Below are positions 8,944-18,776 of a DNA stretch of 64,000 nucleotides, piece by piece. Position 1 is the stretch's first letter. Every line of letters begins with the position of its first letter. The notes under the pieces are model-generated. The model had not been told where the DNA came from. It saw nothing but the letters and a program-made list of their open reading frames with translations, and did no database searches. The stretch lies in contig NZ_JACIEI010000002.1 in NCBI RefSeq assembly GCF_014196805.1, positions 1 to 64,000 of the forward strand, written 5' to 3'. Origin of the DNA: Sulfitobacter undariae (GTDB lineage Bacteria; Pseudomonadota; Alphaproteobacteria; Rhodobacterales; Rhodobacteraceae). The position numbers were made by a program, and so were the translations under genes.

Positions 8944-9960
8944 TTAGCCAACCATGCCAACGATCTCATAAGTTTTCTTGAGGATCGGCGCCGAGATTTC
9001 ACGCGCTTGTTCGGCGCCATGGGCCAGCAGGCGGTCAATCTCTGTGACGTCACTCATCAGGCGGGCCATTTCGGTTGAGATTGGGGCGATTTTGGAGACA
9101 GCCAGTTCTGCCAACGCAGGTTTAAACGTGCCGAACTGCTGTCCGCCGTGATCCGCCAGAACTTGCTCAACCGTTTGGTCGTTCAGCCCCGCATAGATAT
9201 TCACCAGATTGCGCGCCTCGGGGCGGTCTTTCAGGCCTTCAACCTCGGATGGCAGTGCATCGGGGTCTGTTTTGGCTTTGCGGATTTTCTTGGCAATGGT
9301 GTCGGCGTCATCTGTCAGGTTGATGCGGCTGGCATCTGACGGGTCGGATTTGGACATCTTCTTGGCGCCGTCACGCAGCGACATGACCCGCGTTGCCGCA
9401 CCCTCAATCACAGGTTCGGTAATCGGGAAGAAATCAACGCCGTAGTCATGGTTGAACTTGGCCGCGATATCGCGTGTCAGTTCAAGGTGTTGCTTCTGGT
9501 CTTCGCCCACTGGCACATGTGTTGCGTGATAGATCAGGATATCCGCAGCCATCAGGGCAGGGTAGGCGAACAACCCGAGCGAGGCCGCTTCGGCGTTTTT
9601 TCCTGCTTTGTCTTTCCACTGGGTCATGCGGCCCATCCAGCCCATGCGCGCAACGCAGTTGAAAATCCACGCAAGTTGCGCGTGCTCTGGTACTTGGGAT
9701 TGATTGATCAGAATGGATTTTTCTGGCGATACACCCGAAGCGATAAACCCGGCAGCCAATTCACGGGTGCTGCGTTTCAGATCCGCAGGGTTTTGCGGAA
9801 CAGTGATCGCGTGCAGATCGACCATGCAGTAGATGGATTGAACGCCCTTGTCCTGCGCATCGGCAAAACGCTTGAGCGCGCCCAGATAATTCCCCAAATG
9901 CAGGTCACCAGACGGCTGAATGCCAGAGAAAACGCGGGGGGTGAATGTGGTTTCGGTCAT
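8944..9960 (-). CDS. trpS: Tryptophan--tRNA ligase (TrpRS)
   Basis: Class I aminoacyl-tRNA synthetase charging tRNA-Trp. The 338-aa product has the HIGH-like signature in [16 protein letters not shown] and the KMSKS loop in [11 protein letters not shown], and the usual bacterial length. The open frame extends to 10026, but ATG 9960 has GGAG nine bases upstream and gives the family start ([13 protein letters not shown]). It is divergent from the rhomboid-like gene with 86 nt between starts. Confidence 0.96.
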   Translation of the reverse strand: MTETTFTPRVFSGIQPSGDLHLGNYLGALKRFADAQDKGVQSIYCMVDLHAITVPQNPADLKRSTRELAAGFIASGVSPEKSILINQSQVPEHAQLAWIFNCVARMGWMGRMTQWKDKAGKNAEAASLGLFAYPALMAADILIYHATHVPVGEDQKQHLELTRDIAAKFNHDYGVDFFPITEPVIEGAATRVMSLRDGAKKMSKSDPSDASRINLTDDADTIAKKIRKAKTDPDALPSEVEGLKDRPEARNLVNIYAGLNDQTVEQVLADHGGQQFGTFKPALAELAVSKIAPISTEMARLMSDVTEIDRLLAHGAEQAREISAPILKKTYEIVGMVG

Positions 9961-10046
9961 GGAACGCTCCGATGGGGCTGGAAATGCTGTTGCAACGGGC
10001 TTACCCATGGCACAGGTTCCCGTCAACTAGACCTGAAAGAAGCATA

Positions 10047-10742
10047 ATGTCAGACCCTTTTAATACCAGTTTCGAACCCCCTGTTAACAAATTGCCGCCA
10101 GTTGTGATTATCCTCTTTGTCATCATGGCAGGAATTGAGCTGGCTCTCACCTTGGGGAGCGCGGGTTTTGTCGGCGGTCCGACTGCGATTGGCTGGCGTT
10201 TACAGCTGGTGCGCGACTGGGGGTTTTCGGGTGATATCTTTGATGCGATGTTGGCGCAGGGGTATTGGAGCTGGGAAAATCTGGCGCGACTGGTGACCTA
10301 TCAGTTTATCCACCTCAGCTTTACCCACGCGTTGATTGCAATTGTACTGATGCTGGCGCTTGGCAAAATGGCTGCAGAAGTGATGGGGCAGTTTGCGATG
10401 CTGGCGCTGTTTTTACTGTCGGGCATCGGGGGCGCATTGGCCTATGCGCTGCTGCTAAATGATCCGGTGTGGTTGGTCGGGGCATACCCATCGGTTTACG
10501 GATTGATCGGGGGCTATAGCTTCTTGCTGTGGCGCAAACTGTCGGCCAGTGGTGGCCAGCAGTTGCAGGCGTTTAGCCTGATTGCGATGCTAATGGGCCT
10601 GCAACTGGTCTGGAGCGTGTTCACGTATGTTGGGTATGGCTGGGTCGCTGAGCTGGCAGGGTTTATCTGCGGTTTCGGGATCAGCTTCCTTTGCGCTCCC
10701 GGAGAGTGGGGGCGCATTCTGGCAAAGCTGCGGCAGCGTTAA
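10047..10742 (+). CDS. Rhomboid-like membrane protein, probably catalytically inactive
   Basis: A 231-aa protein with about six membrane helices in the rhomboid layout: the FIHLSFTHALIAIVLML helix (about 88-103), the GAYPSVYGLIGG segment where Ser 149 lies at the place of the catalytic Ser, and a last helix WVAELAGFICGFG. In active rhomboids the last motif is AHxxGxxxG; here Glu 202 stands where the His should be. The Ser-His dyad is therefore incomplete, which suggests a pseudoprotease or binding role. Start ATG 10047 gives the usual short N-terminus. It is convergent with murJ, 3 nt apart. Confidence 0.82.
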   Translation: MSDPFNTSFEPPVNKLPPVVIILFVIMAGIELALTLGSAGFVGGPTAIGWRLQLVRDWGFSGDIFDAMLAQGYWSWENLARLVTYQFIHLSFTHALIAIVLMLALGKMAAEVMGQFAMLALFLLSGIGGALAYALLLNDPVWLVGAYPSVYGLIGGYSFLLWRKLSASGGQQLQAFSLIAMLMGLQLVWSVFTYVGYGWVAELAGFICGFGISFLCAPGEWGRILAKLRQR

Positions 10743-10745
10743 ACC

Positions 10746-12332
10746 TTAGGTCTTTGGGCTGCGGCGCATGGCGGATTTGAACTCGCTTAACTTGAACGCG
10801 CCGATCAATTGACCTGAGCCAAAGTAAGACACTGCGGCAATCACGATCAGGATCAACAGCCCAAGACCGCGCCAGCCGCGCATGGCCAGTAATGCCCCCA
10901 TCTGCAAGTCGAAGAACCACAGCGTCACACCCATGATCAGGCTGGCGGCGATGATGCGCCAGATGCGCTTGCGGAAACGTGCATCGAATTTGGCGGCCTC
11001 CCCATAGCGCCGCGCCCCAATGGCCAATAGCGCGTACATAGCCCAGCCTGCGGTGGTGGCCGCGATGGCAGGTGACAGCCAGCCCACAACTGGCGCCAGA
11101 CCAATCGCTAGCCCCGCGTTGATCACCATTGCCGCGACGGCAAAGTAAAAGGGGCGTTTGGTGTCGGCACGGGCAAAATACAGCGGTTGCAGCACTTTTT
11201 GCAGTACAAATGCAGGCAGACCAAGGCCATAGATCATCACTGCTGTCGCAATAGCCGCAGCATCGTCAACGGTTGTCGCGCCGCGCTCAAATAGAACCGA
11301 GACCAGTGTGAGGGGGATCACCACCAGCGCCACCGATGAAGGGATCGTGAGGGCAAGTGAGACTTCGGCAGCACGGCTGAGTGTGGTTTGTGAACCCGCA
11401 GTGTCATCAGCCTTGAGACGGCGAGACAGATCAGGCAGCAGCACAACCCCGATGGCAATGCCCACCACACCTAAAGGAAGCTGGTAAAGGCGATCCGCAT
11501 AGCTGAGCCACGCAACCGCCCCGTCATAGAAACTGGCCACTTGGCGGCCCACCAGCAGATTGATTTGCACAACTCCCCCCGCCAGCGCAGCAGGAGCGGC
11601 GATGATTGCAAGGCGTTTGAGATCAGGTGTCAGGCGTGGGCGTTTGTTCAGCCGCAGAGTGAAGCCTGCCCGCCGTGCGGCCCACCAAACCAACGCCAGT
11701 TGCCCGATGCCTGCGATGGGAACGGCGATGGCCAAAAGGTTACCAACTTGCAACGCTTGGGTCAGATCATTGCCAACATCCGGTTGTCCGATAGCCGCGC
11801 CGATCAGAACTGCGGCTATGAAAATGATGTTCAGCACCACAGGTGCCGCCGCAGCCGCCATAAAGCGCCCCGTTGCGTTTAGGACACCTGAAATGAGCGC
11901 CGCCAGAGAGATGAATAGAATATATGGAAAGGCCAGCCGCCCGTATTCAACCGCCAGATCAAACCGCGCGTCTTCGGCAAAGCCCGAGGCCATCAGATAG
12001 ACCAGACCGGGCATAGCTATAATGCCGATGATCGTGAAAACCGTCAGGATCAGGGCCATTCCCACAAAAGCGTCTTGTGCAAATCCCTCGGGGTCGTCGC
12101 CTGACTCCAGCCGTTTGGAGAACATCGGCACAAATGCCATGTTAAACGCCCCTTCGGCAAAGAAACGGCGGAACATATTGGGCAGGGAAAAGGCCACCAG
12201 AAAGGCTTCGGCCACGGGGCCAGAACCAAGATAGGCGGCGATCATGACATCACGCACAAAGCCCAGAACGCGGCTGAGAAGCGTCCATAACCCTACAGTG
12301 AAAAAACCGGACATCAGGCGGATAGGTTTCAT
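10746..12332 (-). CDS. murJ: Lipid II flippase MurJ
   Basis: Integral membrane protein of the MVF/MOP superfamily that flips the peptidoglycan precursor lipid II across the inner membrane. The 528-aa product has about 14 membrane helices, with the family start SRVLGFVRDVMIAAYLGSG, the PNMFRRFFAEGAFNMAFVP segment with its conserved Arg residues, and the RAARRAGF-like loop region. It follows glnD on the same strand after 159 nt, a pairing usual in Alphaproteobacteria. Confidence 0.95.
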   Translation of the reverse strand: MKPIRLMSGFFTVGLWTLLSRVLGFVRDVMIAAYLGSGPVAEAFLVAFSLPNMFRRFFAEGAFNMAFVPMFSKRLESGDDPEGFAQDAFVGMALILTVFTIIGIIAMPGLVYLMASGFAEDARFDLAVEYGRLAFPYILFISLAALISGVLNATGRFMAAAAAPVVLNIIFIAAVLIGAAIGQPDVGNDLTQALQVGNLLAIAVPIAGIGQLALVWWAARRAGFTLRLNKRPRLTPDLKRLAIIAAPAALAGGVVQINLLVGRQVASFYDGAVAWLSYADRLYQLPLGVVGIAIGVVLLPDLSRRLKADDTAGSQTTLSRAAEVSLALTIPSSVALVVIPLTLVSVLFERGATTVDDAAAIATAVMIYGLGLPAFVLQKVLQPLYFARADTKRPFYFAVAAMVINAGLAIGLAPVVGWLSPAIAATTAGWAMYALLAIGARRYGEAAKFDARFRKRIWRIIAASLIMGVTLWFFDLQMGALLAMRGWRGLGLLILIVIAAVSYFGSGQLIGAFKLSEFKSAMRRSPKT

Positions 12333-12401
12333 GGGAGCGCGGCCTTTTTTGTGGATGTGTCTTGGCGTAGCGATTGCCGCGTGTCAGCGCAATTCCCTTT
12401 T

Positions 12402-12427
12402 ACCCGCCTAATGAGCCCTCGGCGGGT
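12402..12427. other. Hairpin in the glnD-murJ spacer
   Basis: Seven base pairs (12402-12408 with 12421-12427) around a 12-nt loop between glnD and murJ. A T-run follows on the plus strand, but no plus-strand gene precedes it; it may trim or pause glnD-murJ transcripts. Confidence 0.35.
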
Positions 12428-12491
12428 TTTGCCGATCTGGTGCAGGGTGTAAGTGCCCTGCCAATACGCCGTTGATTGTCTGAAAATAGAG

Positions 12492-15230
12492 TCAGGTCTT
12501 CGCCCGCTCTACCCCTTCGGTGATGGCTTCACGCAAACGTTTATCAAGGGCGCGTTGTTTGCTCTCGGAATGGTATTTGAGGCCAAACATGTCCTTCACA
12601 TAGAAGGTATCGACAACCTGCTCACCGTAGGTCGCGATCACGGCATTTGCGATATACACATTCGCCCCCGCCAACGCCCGCGCCAGATCATACAGCAATC
12701 CGGGACGGTCACGGGTATCGACTTCGATGATCGTGTATATTTCGGAGCCGTCATTATCAAAGGTGATGTGGGTGGGAACGCGGAATGCTTTTTCGCGCTT
12801 CTTGACCTTGTCACGTGATTTGAGAGCATCTTGCGCGATGACTTCACCGCGCAGGGTTTTTTCAATCATCTGTCGCAGGCGCGGCAGCTTGGACACCTCA
12901 TAGGCGTTGCCTTCACTGTCCTGAATCCAATAGGCATCTGTGACATAACCGTCTTTTGTTGTGTAGCTGCGGGCATCCACAACATTGGCCCCTACCAGCG
13001 CCAATGCACCAGCCAGCCGCGAGAAAATGCCGTGGTGGTCGGCCATAACAAAACACGCACGAGTGGCATCACGGTCTTCGTCGGGGTGCAGATCAATCAG
13101 GATGGAGGAAGGATCAAGGTTGCGCAGCAGATTTGCAAAAGCCACATGTGCTGTGACGTGCATGCCTTGCCAATAGGGGTCGTAATGGCGGGCGGTCTCC
13201 GCTTTGAGATCTTTTTTCGGCCAATCAGGTAAGGCCGCACGCAGCGCCTTTTTAGCCTCGGTGCCGCGGCTGGTACGGTTGAGGTCTTCTAATCCGGTTT
13301 CAAGCGCGCGTTTTGTTTGTCTGTAAAGGCTACGGATCAATGCAGCCTTCCAGTTGTTCCACGTATCCGGCCCGACACCGCGAATGTCGCAGACAGTGAG
13401 GACGCACAACAGATCAAGCCGTTTCACCGTTTTCACAGCTTTTGCGAAATCACGCACAGTACGGGGATCGGAAATGTCGCGTTTTTGCGCCATATCGGAC
13501 ATCAGCAGGTGATAGCGCACCAGCCATTCAACGGTATCAACCTCATCGGGCTTCAGCCCCAGACGCGGTGCAACCTTACGTGCAATCTGGGCACCAAGGA
13601 TCGAGTGATCTTCTGGCCGCCCTTTGCCGATGTCGTGCAAAAGCAATGCCACATAAATGACCTTGCGGTTTATACCGCGCTCCAGAATTGTTGAGCAAAC
13701 GGGAAGCTCTTCTTCAAGCTCGTGCTTTTCGATCATTGCCAGATTGGCGATTGTCTGGATCGTATGTTCGTCGACCGTATAGCTGTGATACATGTTGAAC
13801 TGCATCATCGCCACAATAGGCTCAAACTCGGGGATAAACGCGGATAACACGCCCAATTCGTTCATACGCCGCAAGGCGCGTTCGGGGTTCCCGTGTTTCA
13901 GCAGCAGGTCTAAAAACAGGCGCTGGGCTTCGGGTGAATTGCGAAGGCTGTCGTCGATCAAGTGCAAGTTGGCTTTGATCGTGCGCATGGCGTCAGGGTG
14001 GATCAACATGCCTGTGCGCAGGGCTTCTTCATAGACATGCAACAGATTGAGTGGATCATTCAGGAATGTGTCGGTGTCGCGGATGTCGATACGGTTATGC
14101 ACAACGACATAACCCTCTTTGATCCGGGGACGGCGGCGGAACAGCCGCTCTAGTAGGGGTTCGGATTTAACGTGCATGTCTTCCAGCTTGGTCAGGAAAA
14201 TACGTGTCAAATCGCCCACAGCGGTGGCGTGACGGAAATAGGCCTGCATAAAGACTTCGACGGCGCGGCGGCCTGCGCGGTCTTCGTATTGCATGGCTTC
14301 GGCAACGCTGACCTGCATGTCAAAAGTCAGCTGTTCTGTGGCGCGTTTGGTCAATAGATGCAGGTGCCCACGCACAGCCCAAAGAAAATTTTCGGCCGCT
14401 TTAAAGGTTTCGTATTCATCGACACGAAACACGCCTTTTTCCACCAAATCAGCCGAATGCTGGACCCCGTGGATGAATTTCGCAATCCAGAACAACGACT
14501 GCAAATCGCGCAATCCGCCTTTGCCTTCTTTTACATTAGGCTCAACAACATAGCGCTGGCCCTGTTTCAGGTGACGTGAATCGCGTTCTTCCAGCTTTGC
14601 CTCGATGAAGTCGCGACCAGATCCAGAAAAGAGTTCCCGAGTCAGCGTTTCATCCAGCCTTTCCGCCAATGCGGTATCGCCACAAACATAGCGGTGTTCC
14701 AGCAGGGCAGTCTGGATGGTGTAGTCTTCTTTGGCCAGTTCAACGCAATCATTGATTGTGCGGCTGGAGTGGCCCACCTTCAATTTCAGGTCCCACAGTA
14801 GATAGAGCATCGATTCAATGACGCTGCTGGCCCAAGGGTCGATTTTCCCTGGAAGCAGAAAGAGCAGATCAACATCCGAGAAAGGCGCCATTTCACCGCG
14901 TCCATACCCCCCTACGCCAATCACGCTCAGTACAGCGGCGTCAGAGGTCGGATGCAGGTAGCGTGTGGCGACCATCAAAACGGATTTGACCATGCCATCC
15001 GTGAGGTAAGTATAAGATGCCGTCATTGAAGCTGCGTCAAAGGGAGAGCGGGCAAAAGCTGCCGCAATCACTTCACGGCCTTTTGCTTGGGCATCGCGCA
15101 AAATTTTCACTGTTTGCGCGCGCAGTGTCGCTTCGTCGCTGTTGCTTGCGGCGGCAGCGATTTGCGCATTTACGTCTTCATGGTCGTAAATGTCGTTGGG
15201 TGCGGCACCCAATCTTGGCGCAGTTGCCAT
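12492..15230 (-). CDS. glnD: Bifunctional [protein-PII] uridylyltransferase / uridylyl-removing enzyme GlnD
   Basis: Sensor of glutamine that uridylylates PII proteins when nitrogen is short and deuridylylates them when it is plentiful. The 912-aa product shows the nucleotidyltransferase motif GGYGRGEMAPFSDVD (residues 107-121), a central HD phosphohydrolase domain with ALLLHDIGKGRPEDHS, and two C-terminal ACT domains (FVMADHHGIFSRLAGAL and EVDTRDRPGLLYDLARAL) that bind glutamine. Length and domain order are those of the family. A short gap separates it from the LpoA-like gene upstream on the same strand. Confidence 0.96.
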   Translation of the reverse strand: MATAPRLGAAPNDIYDHEDVNAQIAAAASNSDEATLRAQTVKILRDAQAKGREVIAAAFARSPFDAASMTASYTYLTDGMVKSVLMVATRYLHPTSDAAVLSVIGVGGYGRGEMAPFSDVDLLFLLPGKIDPWASSVIESMLYLLWDLKLKVGHSSRTINDCVELAKEDYTIQTALLEHRYVCGDTALAERLDETLTRELFSGSGRDFIEAKLEERDSRHLKQGQRYVVEPNVKEGKGGLRDLQSLFWIAKFIHGVQHSADLVEKGVFRVDEYETFKAAENFLWAVRGHLHLLTKRATEQLTFDMQVSVAEAMQYEDRAGRRAVEVFMQAYFRHATAVGDLTRIFLTKLEDMHVKSEPLLERLFRRRPRIKEGYVVVHNRIDIRDTDTFLNDPLNLLHVYEEALRTGMLIHPDAMRTIKANLHLIDDSLRNSPEAQRLFLDLLLKHGNPERALRRMNELGVLSAFIPEFEPIVAMMQFNMYHSYTVDEHTIQTIANLAMIEKHELEEELPVCSTILERGINRKVIYVALLLHDIGKGRPEDHSILGAQIARKVAPRLGLKPDEVDTVEWLVRYHLLMSDMAQKRDISDPRTVRDFAKAVKTVKRLDLLCVLTVCDIRGVGPDTWNNWKAALIRSLYRQTKRALETGLEDLNRTSRGTEAKKALRAALPDWPKKDLKAETARHYDPYWQGMHVTAHVAFANLLRNLDPSSILIDLHPDEDRDATRACFVMADHHGIFSRLAGALALVGANVVDARSYTTKDGYVTDAYWIQDSEGNAYEVSKLPRLRQMIEKTLRGEVIAQDALKSRDKVKKREKAFRVPTHITFDNDGSEIYTIIEVDTRDRPGLLYDLARALAGANVYIANAVIATYGEQVVDTFYVKDMFGLKYHSESKQRALDKRLREAITEGVERAKT

Positions 15231-15268
15231 GTCTGAGTGCCACCTTTCTTTATATGTCGCAGGTTGCT

Positions 15269-16441
15269 TCAGAACCCTGCTCCGCCAAAGGCTTTGGGTG
15301 CAGCTTCCAGCAAGACAACTTGATTGTTGCGAATAGTCGCAACCGCAAGACCGCGCTGGTTTGTGCCATCAGGACGCAAACGGAAGATGCCATGTGCCCC
15401 CTTAAAGCCAGCACCTTGAGTCAGGGACGCTGTGGAAAGCGCCGTTTTCTTACCGCCTTTTACAAGCGAGCCAACAGCCGCGATGCCGTCAAATGCCAAA
15501 CCTGCGATATCTAGAGGGCGTTCACCATATGCAGCCGCATAGCGCGAAGCAAATGCAGCGCTTGCACCGGGATCAGGCAGAGCAAACCATCCCCCTTGGA
15601 TGCCAGGCAATGCCAGTGTTTGTGCAGGAATGTCCCAACGGCTCAGGCCTATGTACTGTGATGATGCGTTGGTCACACCCGCAGCAGGCAGCATATCTGC
15701 CAAGAGGGGAAGGGCGGTGGATGAATTGGCTGTCATGAACAACGCATTTGCACCGGTGCTTTGCATGGTTGCTTTGACACGCGGTACAGCAGCACGCACG
15801 GCCTCTTGGCTGAGGGCGTATTCAACGCTTCCCGATAGGGTTGCACCATTGGCCGAGATGGCTTGCTGGATGGCGTTACGGCCTAACTGTCCACCGATGT
15901 CATTGGCATGCAGAACGACAATTTTATCTTTTCCGGTGCGTTTGGCATAGCTCACCAGACGGTTGGCGGTGTTGTCAAATGTTGGCCCAAGCACAAAGAC
16001 GTTGCCGCCAGCGATTGTTGTGTTGTTCGAGAAGGACAGAACATTCACGCCTGACGCTGCAACAGCAACACCTGCTGCGTTCGCTGCTTCGCCATAGACC
16101 GGCCCGAGAATGATTTTAGCGCCATCTGCAACAGCTTGCGACGCTGCAGTTGCTGCTGTGCTGGCCTGTCCGGCTGTGCCGTAAACACGCAGATCAATTT
16201 TGACACCGCCTAGATCACGAATTGCCAGACGTGCAGCGTTTTCCAGATTTTTGGCAAGTAGGTTGTCTGATGCTGAACCGCCACGCGGTACAAGCAGCGC
16301 AACCGCGACAGGAGCCGTCGGATCAATTTGAGGGCCTTTGTTGCTTGTCATCGCCGGATCACAGGCGGCTAGCAACATCGCGAAAATCGGCAACAAAAGT
16401 AGCCGGATCGGCTTTCGGATGGTGCGCAGGATGGCAAACAT
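15269..16441 (-). CDS. Penicillin-binding protein activator (LpoA-like periplasmic-binding-fold lipoprotein)
   Basis: A 390-aa lipoprotein: a type II signal peptide ends in the lipobox LLAAC at about residue 27, followed by a Ser/Asn/Pro-rich linker and a type I periplasmic-binding fold (VAVALLVPRGG, GPVYGEAANAAGVAVA, RLVSYAKRTGKDKIVVLH). It matches the C-terminal half of LpoA, which stimulates class A penicillin-binding proteins in enterobacteria, but lacks the N-terminal TPR half. It is divergent from rsmI-yraN, the same neighbours as lpoA of Escherichia coli, which supports the call. A ligand-binding role cannot be excluded. Confidence 0.82.
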   Translation of the reverse strand: MFAILRTIRKPIRLLLLPIFAMLLAACDPAMTSNKGPQIDPTAPVAVALLVPRGGSASDNLLAKNLENAARLAIRDLGGVKIDLRVYGTAGQASTAATAASQAVADGAKIILGPVYGEAANAAGVAVAASGVNVLSFSNNTTIAGGNVFVLGPTFDNTANRLVSYAKRTGKDKIVVLHANDIGGQLGRNAIQQAISANGATLSGSVEYALSQEAVRAAVPRVKATMQSTGANALFMTANSSTALPLLADMLPAAGVTNASSQYIGLSRWDIPAQTLALPGIQGGWFALPDPGASAAFASRYAAAYGERPLDIAGLAFDGIAAVGSLVKGGKKTALSTASLTQGAGFKGAHGIFRLRPDGTNQRGLAVATIRNNQVVLLEAAPKAFGGAGF

Positions 16442-16467
16442 GGTAACAGTACTCCCCAGTCAGTGGT

Positions 16468-16494
16468 GTGTAGGAAATTTTCCTACACTATAAT
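16468..16494. promoter_or_regulatory. 21-bp palindrome next to a consensus -10 box between the lpoA-like gene and rsmI
   Basis: Bases 16468-16477 and 16479-16488 form a perfect 10-bp inverted repeat around one central base. Directly after it lies TATAAT (16489-16494), pointing toward rsmI; the palindrome fills the spacer and -35 area. It also lies 27 nt upstream of the divergent lipoprotein start. This arrangement fits an operator for a dimeric regulator acting on one or both genes; the regulator is unknown. Confidence 0.6.
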
Positions 16495-16532
16495 TGTCGC
16501 AATCATATCGTGTCCAAGAGGCGGGTCCAGCG

Positions 16533-17396
16533 TTGAATATCCATAAGCAGAAGTTAGCGCCCGGAATTACCTTTGTGGGTGTCCCTATTGGCACAGCACG
16601 CGACATTACATTGCGCGCACTCGATGTCTTGGCCAGCGCCGATATGTTGGCCGCCGAAGACACGCGCAGCTTGCTAAAGCTGATGGATATACATGGTATT
16701 CCGCTGGACGGGCGCAAGATTACGGCCTTGCACGATCACTCTAGTGAGGGCGCCATGATGCGACTTGTAAAGGCCGTTCAGGATGGAAAATCAGTTGCTT
16801 ACGCGTCAGAGGCGGGGATGCCCCTGATTGCCGATCCGGGGTTTGAACTGTCACGTGCGGCTGCTGCGGCTGGCATTAACGTGACCTGCGCGCCGGGCCC
16901 GTCTGCTGTGGTGACAGCGTTGGCCTTGGGCGGTTTACCTACGGACGCTTTCCATTTTGCAGGATTTTTGCCCAGCACCAAGGCTGCGCGTCTGAGTGCG
17001 TTGGAAGGGTTGCGAGATGTGCGTGCGACGTTGGTTTTCTACGAATCGCCTAAACGTGTCGGTGCCATGTTGCGGGATGCAAAAGGCGCCTTGGGCGAGG
17101 GGCGTAATGCCGCGGTTTGTCGCGAGCTGACGAAAAAATTCGAAGAAGTCCGGCGCGGCACCTTGAGCGAGTTGGCGGAGTATTACGATACAACCACACC
17201 CAAAGGCGAGATTGTGGTCTTGGTGGATCGTGGAGATTTAGCGACTATTAACTCGGATGATTTAGAAACATCGTTGAAGGCCGCGTTGGAAGAATTGTCG
17301 ATGCGTGATGCCGTGGATTTGGTTGCCAAGGCACATGCGCTACCACGTCGACAGGTCTATCAGGCTGCCTTGGAGCTAAATACAAAAAAAGGCTGA
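16533..17396 (+). CDS. rsmI: 16S rRNA (cytidine(1402)-2'-O)-methyltransferase RsmI
   Basis: SAM-dependent tetrapyrrole-methylase-fold enzyme that 2'-O-methylates C1402 of 16S rRNA. Of 287 residues, the N-terminal GITFVGVPIGTARDITLRAL, ASADMLAAEDTRS, CAPGPSAVVTALALGGLP and FYESPKRV motifs are all typical. No ATG fits; TTG 16533 is chosen because AAGAGGCGG lies about 9 bases ahead and it gives the usual N-terminus (NIHKQKLAPG). TTG 16494 is possible but overlaps the -10 box. yraN follows after 5 nt. Confidence 0.93.
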   Translation: MNIHKQKLAPGITFVGVPIGTARDITLRALDVLASADMLAAEDTRSLLKLMDIHGIPLDGRKITALHDHSSEGAMMRLVKAVQDGKSVAYASEAGMPLIADPGFELSRAAAAAGINVTCAPGPSAVVTALALGGLPTDAFHFAGFLPSTKAARLSALEGLRDVRATLVFYESPKRVGAMLRDAKGALGEGRNAAVCRELTKKFEEVRRGTLSELAEYYDTTTPKGEIVVLVDRGDLATINSDDLETSLKAALEELSMRDAVDLVAKAHALPRRQVYQAALELNTKKG

Positions 17397-17401
17397 AACC
17401 T

Positions 17402-17782
17402 ATGACCCTTCCAAATGGCCGCTCTCATCGCGGAGCTATGGCGTTTCACGCAGGGTTGGCAGCGGAAGGGTGTGTTGCGCAAGATTATGAACGGCGAGGG
17501 TTTCGAGTTGCGCGTCAGCGCTGGCGCGGAAAACGTGGTGAAATTGACCTGATTGTGCAGGATGGCGATGGCCTCATTTTCATAGAAGTGAAACAAAGCC
17601 AGAGTTTCGACCGCGCTGCGCAACGACTGAGCGCCGCACAAATGCGCCGAATATACGCCAGTGCCGAAGAGTTTCTGGGGACACAACCCTTGGGAAGTCT
17701 GACGGATGTACGTTTTGACGTGGCCCTAGTGAATGGGCACGGCGAGACACAAATAATTGAAAACGCCTTCGGACACGCTTGA
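17402..17782 (+). CDS. yraN: UPF0102 family protein YraN
   Basis: A 126-aa member of UPF0102, a nuclease-like fold of the restriction-endonuclease type with unproven function. The core is visible: GCVAQDYERRGFRVARQRWR, GEIDLIVQDGDGLIFIEVKQ (an E-x-D...ExK-like arrangement) and SAAQMRRIYASAEEFL. It lies 5 nt after rsmI and 58 nt before gshB, the usual neighbours. Confidence 0.9.
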   Translation: MTLPNGRSHRGAMAFHAGLAAEGCVAQDYERRGFRVARQRWRGKRGEIDLIVQDGDGLIFIEVKQSQSFDRAAQRLSAAQMRRIYASAEEFLGTQPLGSLTDVRFDVALVNGHGETQIIENAFGHA

Positions 17783-17840
17783 AGGCATTGCGCCGAACGA
17801 CTTGCTTTGTCATCAGTAGAACAACAGCAAGGAAGAACCC

Positions 17841-18776
17841 ATGAAAATTGCATTTCAAATGGACCCCATCGGGGACGTGAATATCGACGGAGACAGCAGC
17901 TTCCGCCTCGCCGAGGAAGCACAGGCGCGGGGGCATTCATTGTTCTTCTATACGCCAGATCATCTGGCCTATCAGGAAGGCCGCATCACCGCGCGTGGGC
18001 ATGACATGACCGTGCAGCGTGTGGCGGGAAACCCTGCTGTGCTGGGCGAAATGCGAGAAGTGGATTTGGCGGAATTTGACGTGGTTTGGCTACGTCAGGA
18101 CCCGCCATTTGACATGCACTATATCACGTCGACGCATCTTTTAGATCGGATTTCTGATACTACTTTGGTTGTGAACGATCCGTTTTGGGTGCGCAATTTT
18201 CCAGAAAAACTTATGGTTCTGGATTTTCCAGACCTGACGCCGCCAACTACGATTGCGCATGATCTGGCGACGATCAAAGCGTTTAAGGAAAAGCATGGCG
18301 ATGTGATACTCAAGCCTCTGTACGGCAATGGCGGCGCTGGTGTTTTCAAGCTCACCAAAGATGACCGCAACCTTAGCTCCCTGCATGAGCTGTTTACAGG
18401 ATTTTCGCGTGAACCTTTGATTGTTCAAAAGTTTCTGCCTGATGTGGCAAAAGGCGACAAACGCGTGATTCTTGTGGATGGTGAACCCGTAGGCGCGATC
18501 AACCGCGTTCCTGCCGAAGGAGAGACGCGCTCAAATATGCATGTTGGCGGCCGTCCGGAAAAGATCGGCTTGACGGAACGTGACAAAGAAATCTGCGCAC
18601 GTATTGGCGGGGTGCTCAAGGAAAGGGGGCAGATATTTGTCGGGATCGACGTGATTGGTGACTATCTGACCGAAATTAATGTCACTTCCCCAACCGGTAT
18701 TCAGGAGCTTGAGCGCTTTGATGGTGTGAACATCGCGGGCAAAATCTGGGATGTGATCGAAGCAAAACGCGCATGA
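17841..18776 (+). CDS. gshB: Glutathione synthase
   Basis: ATP-grasp ligase joining gamma-glutamylcysteine and glycine, the last step of glutathione synthesis. The 311-aa product starts with [20 protein letters not shown] as in the family, has the ATP-binding [14 protein letters not shown] loop and the C-terminal [17 protein letters not shown] metal and substrate region. AAGGAAG precedes ATG 17841. The next gene overlaps its stop by 4 nt (ATGA). Confidence 0.96.
   Translation: MKIAFQMDPIGDVNIDGDSSFRLAEEAQARGHSLFFYTPDHLAYQEGRITARGHDMTVQRVAGNPAVLGEMREVDLAEFDVVWLRQDPPFDMHYITSTHLLDRISDTTLVVNDPFWVRNFPEKLMVLDFPDLTPPTTIAHDLATIKAFKEKHGDVILKPLYGNGGAGVFKLTKDDRNLSSLHELFTGFSREPLIVQKFLPDVAKGDKRVILVDGEPVGAINRVPAEGETRSNMHVGGRPEKIGLTERDKEICARIGGVLKERGQIFVGIDVIGDYLTEINVTSPTGIQELERFDGVNIAGKIWDVIEAKRA

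Noticed and set aside
16489-16535. TTG 16494 as the rsmI start
   Set aside because: It would lie within the -10 box itself and has no ribosome-binding site, while TTG 16533 has one.
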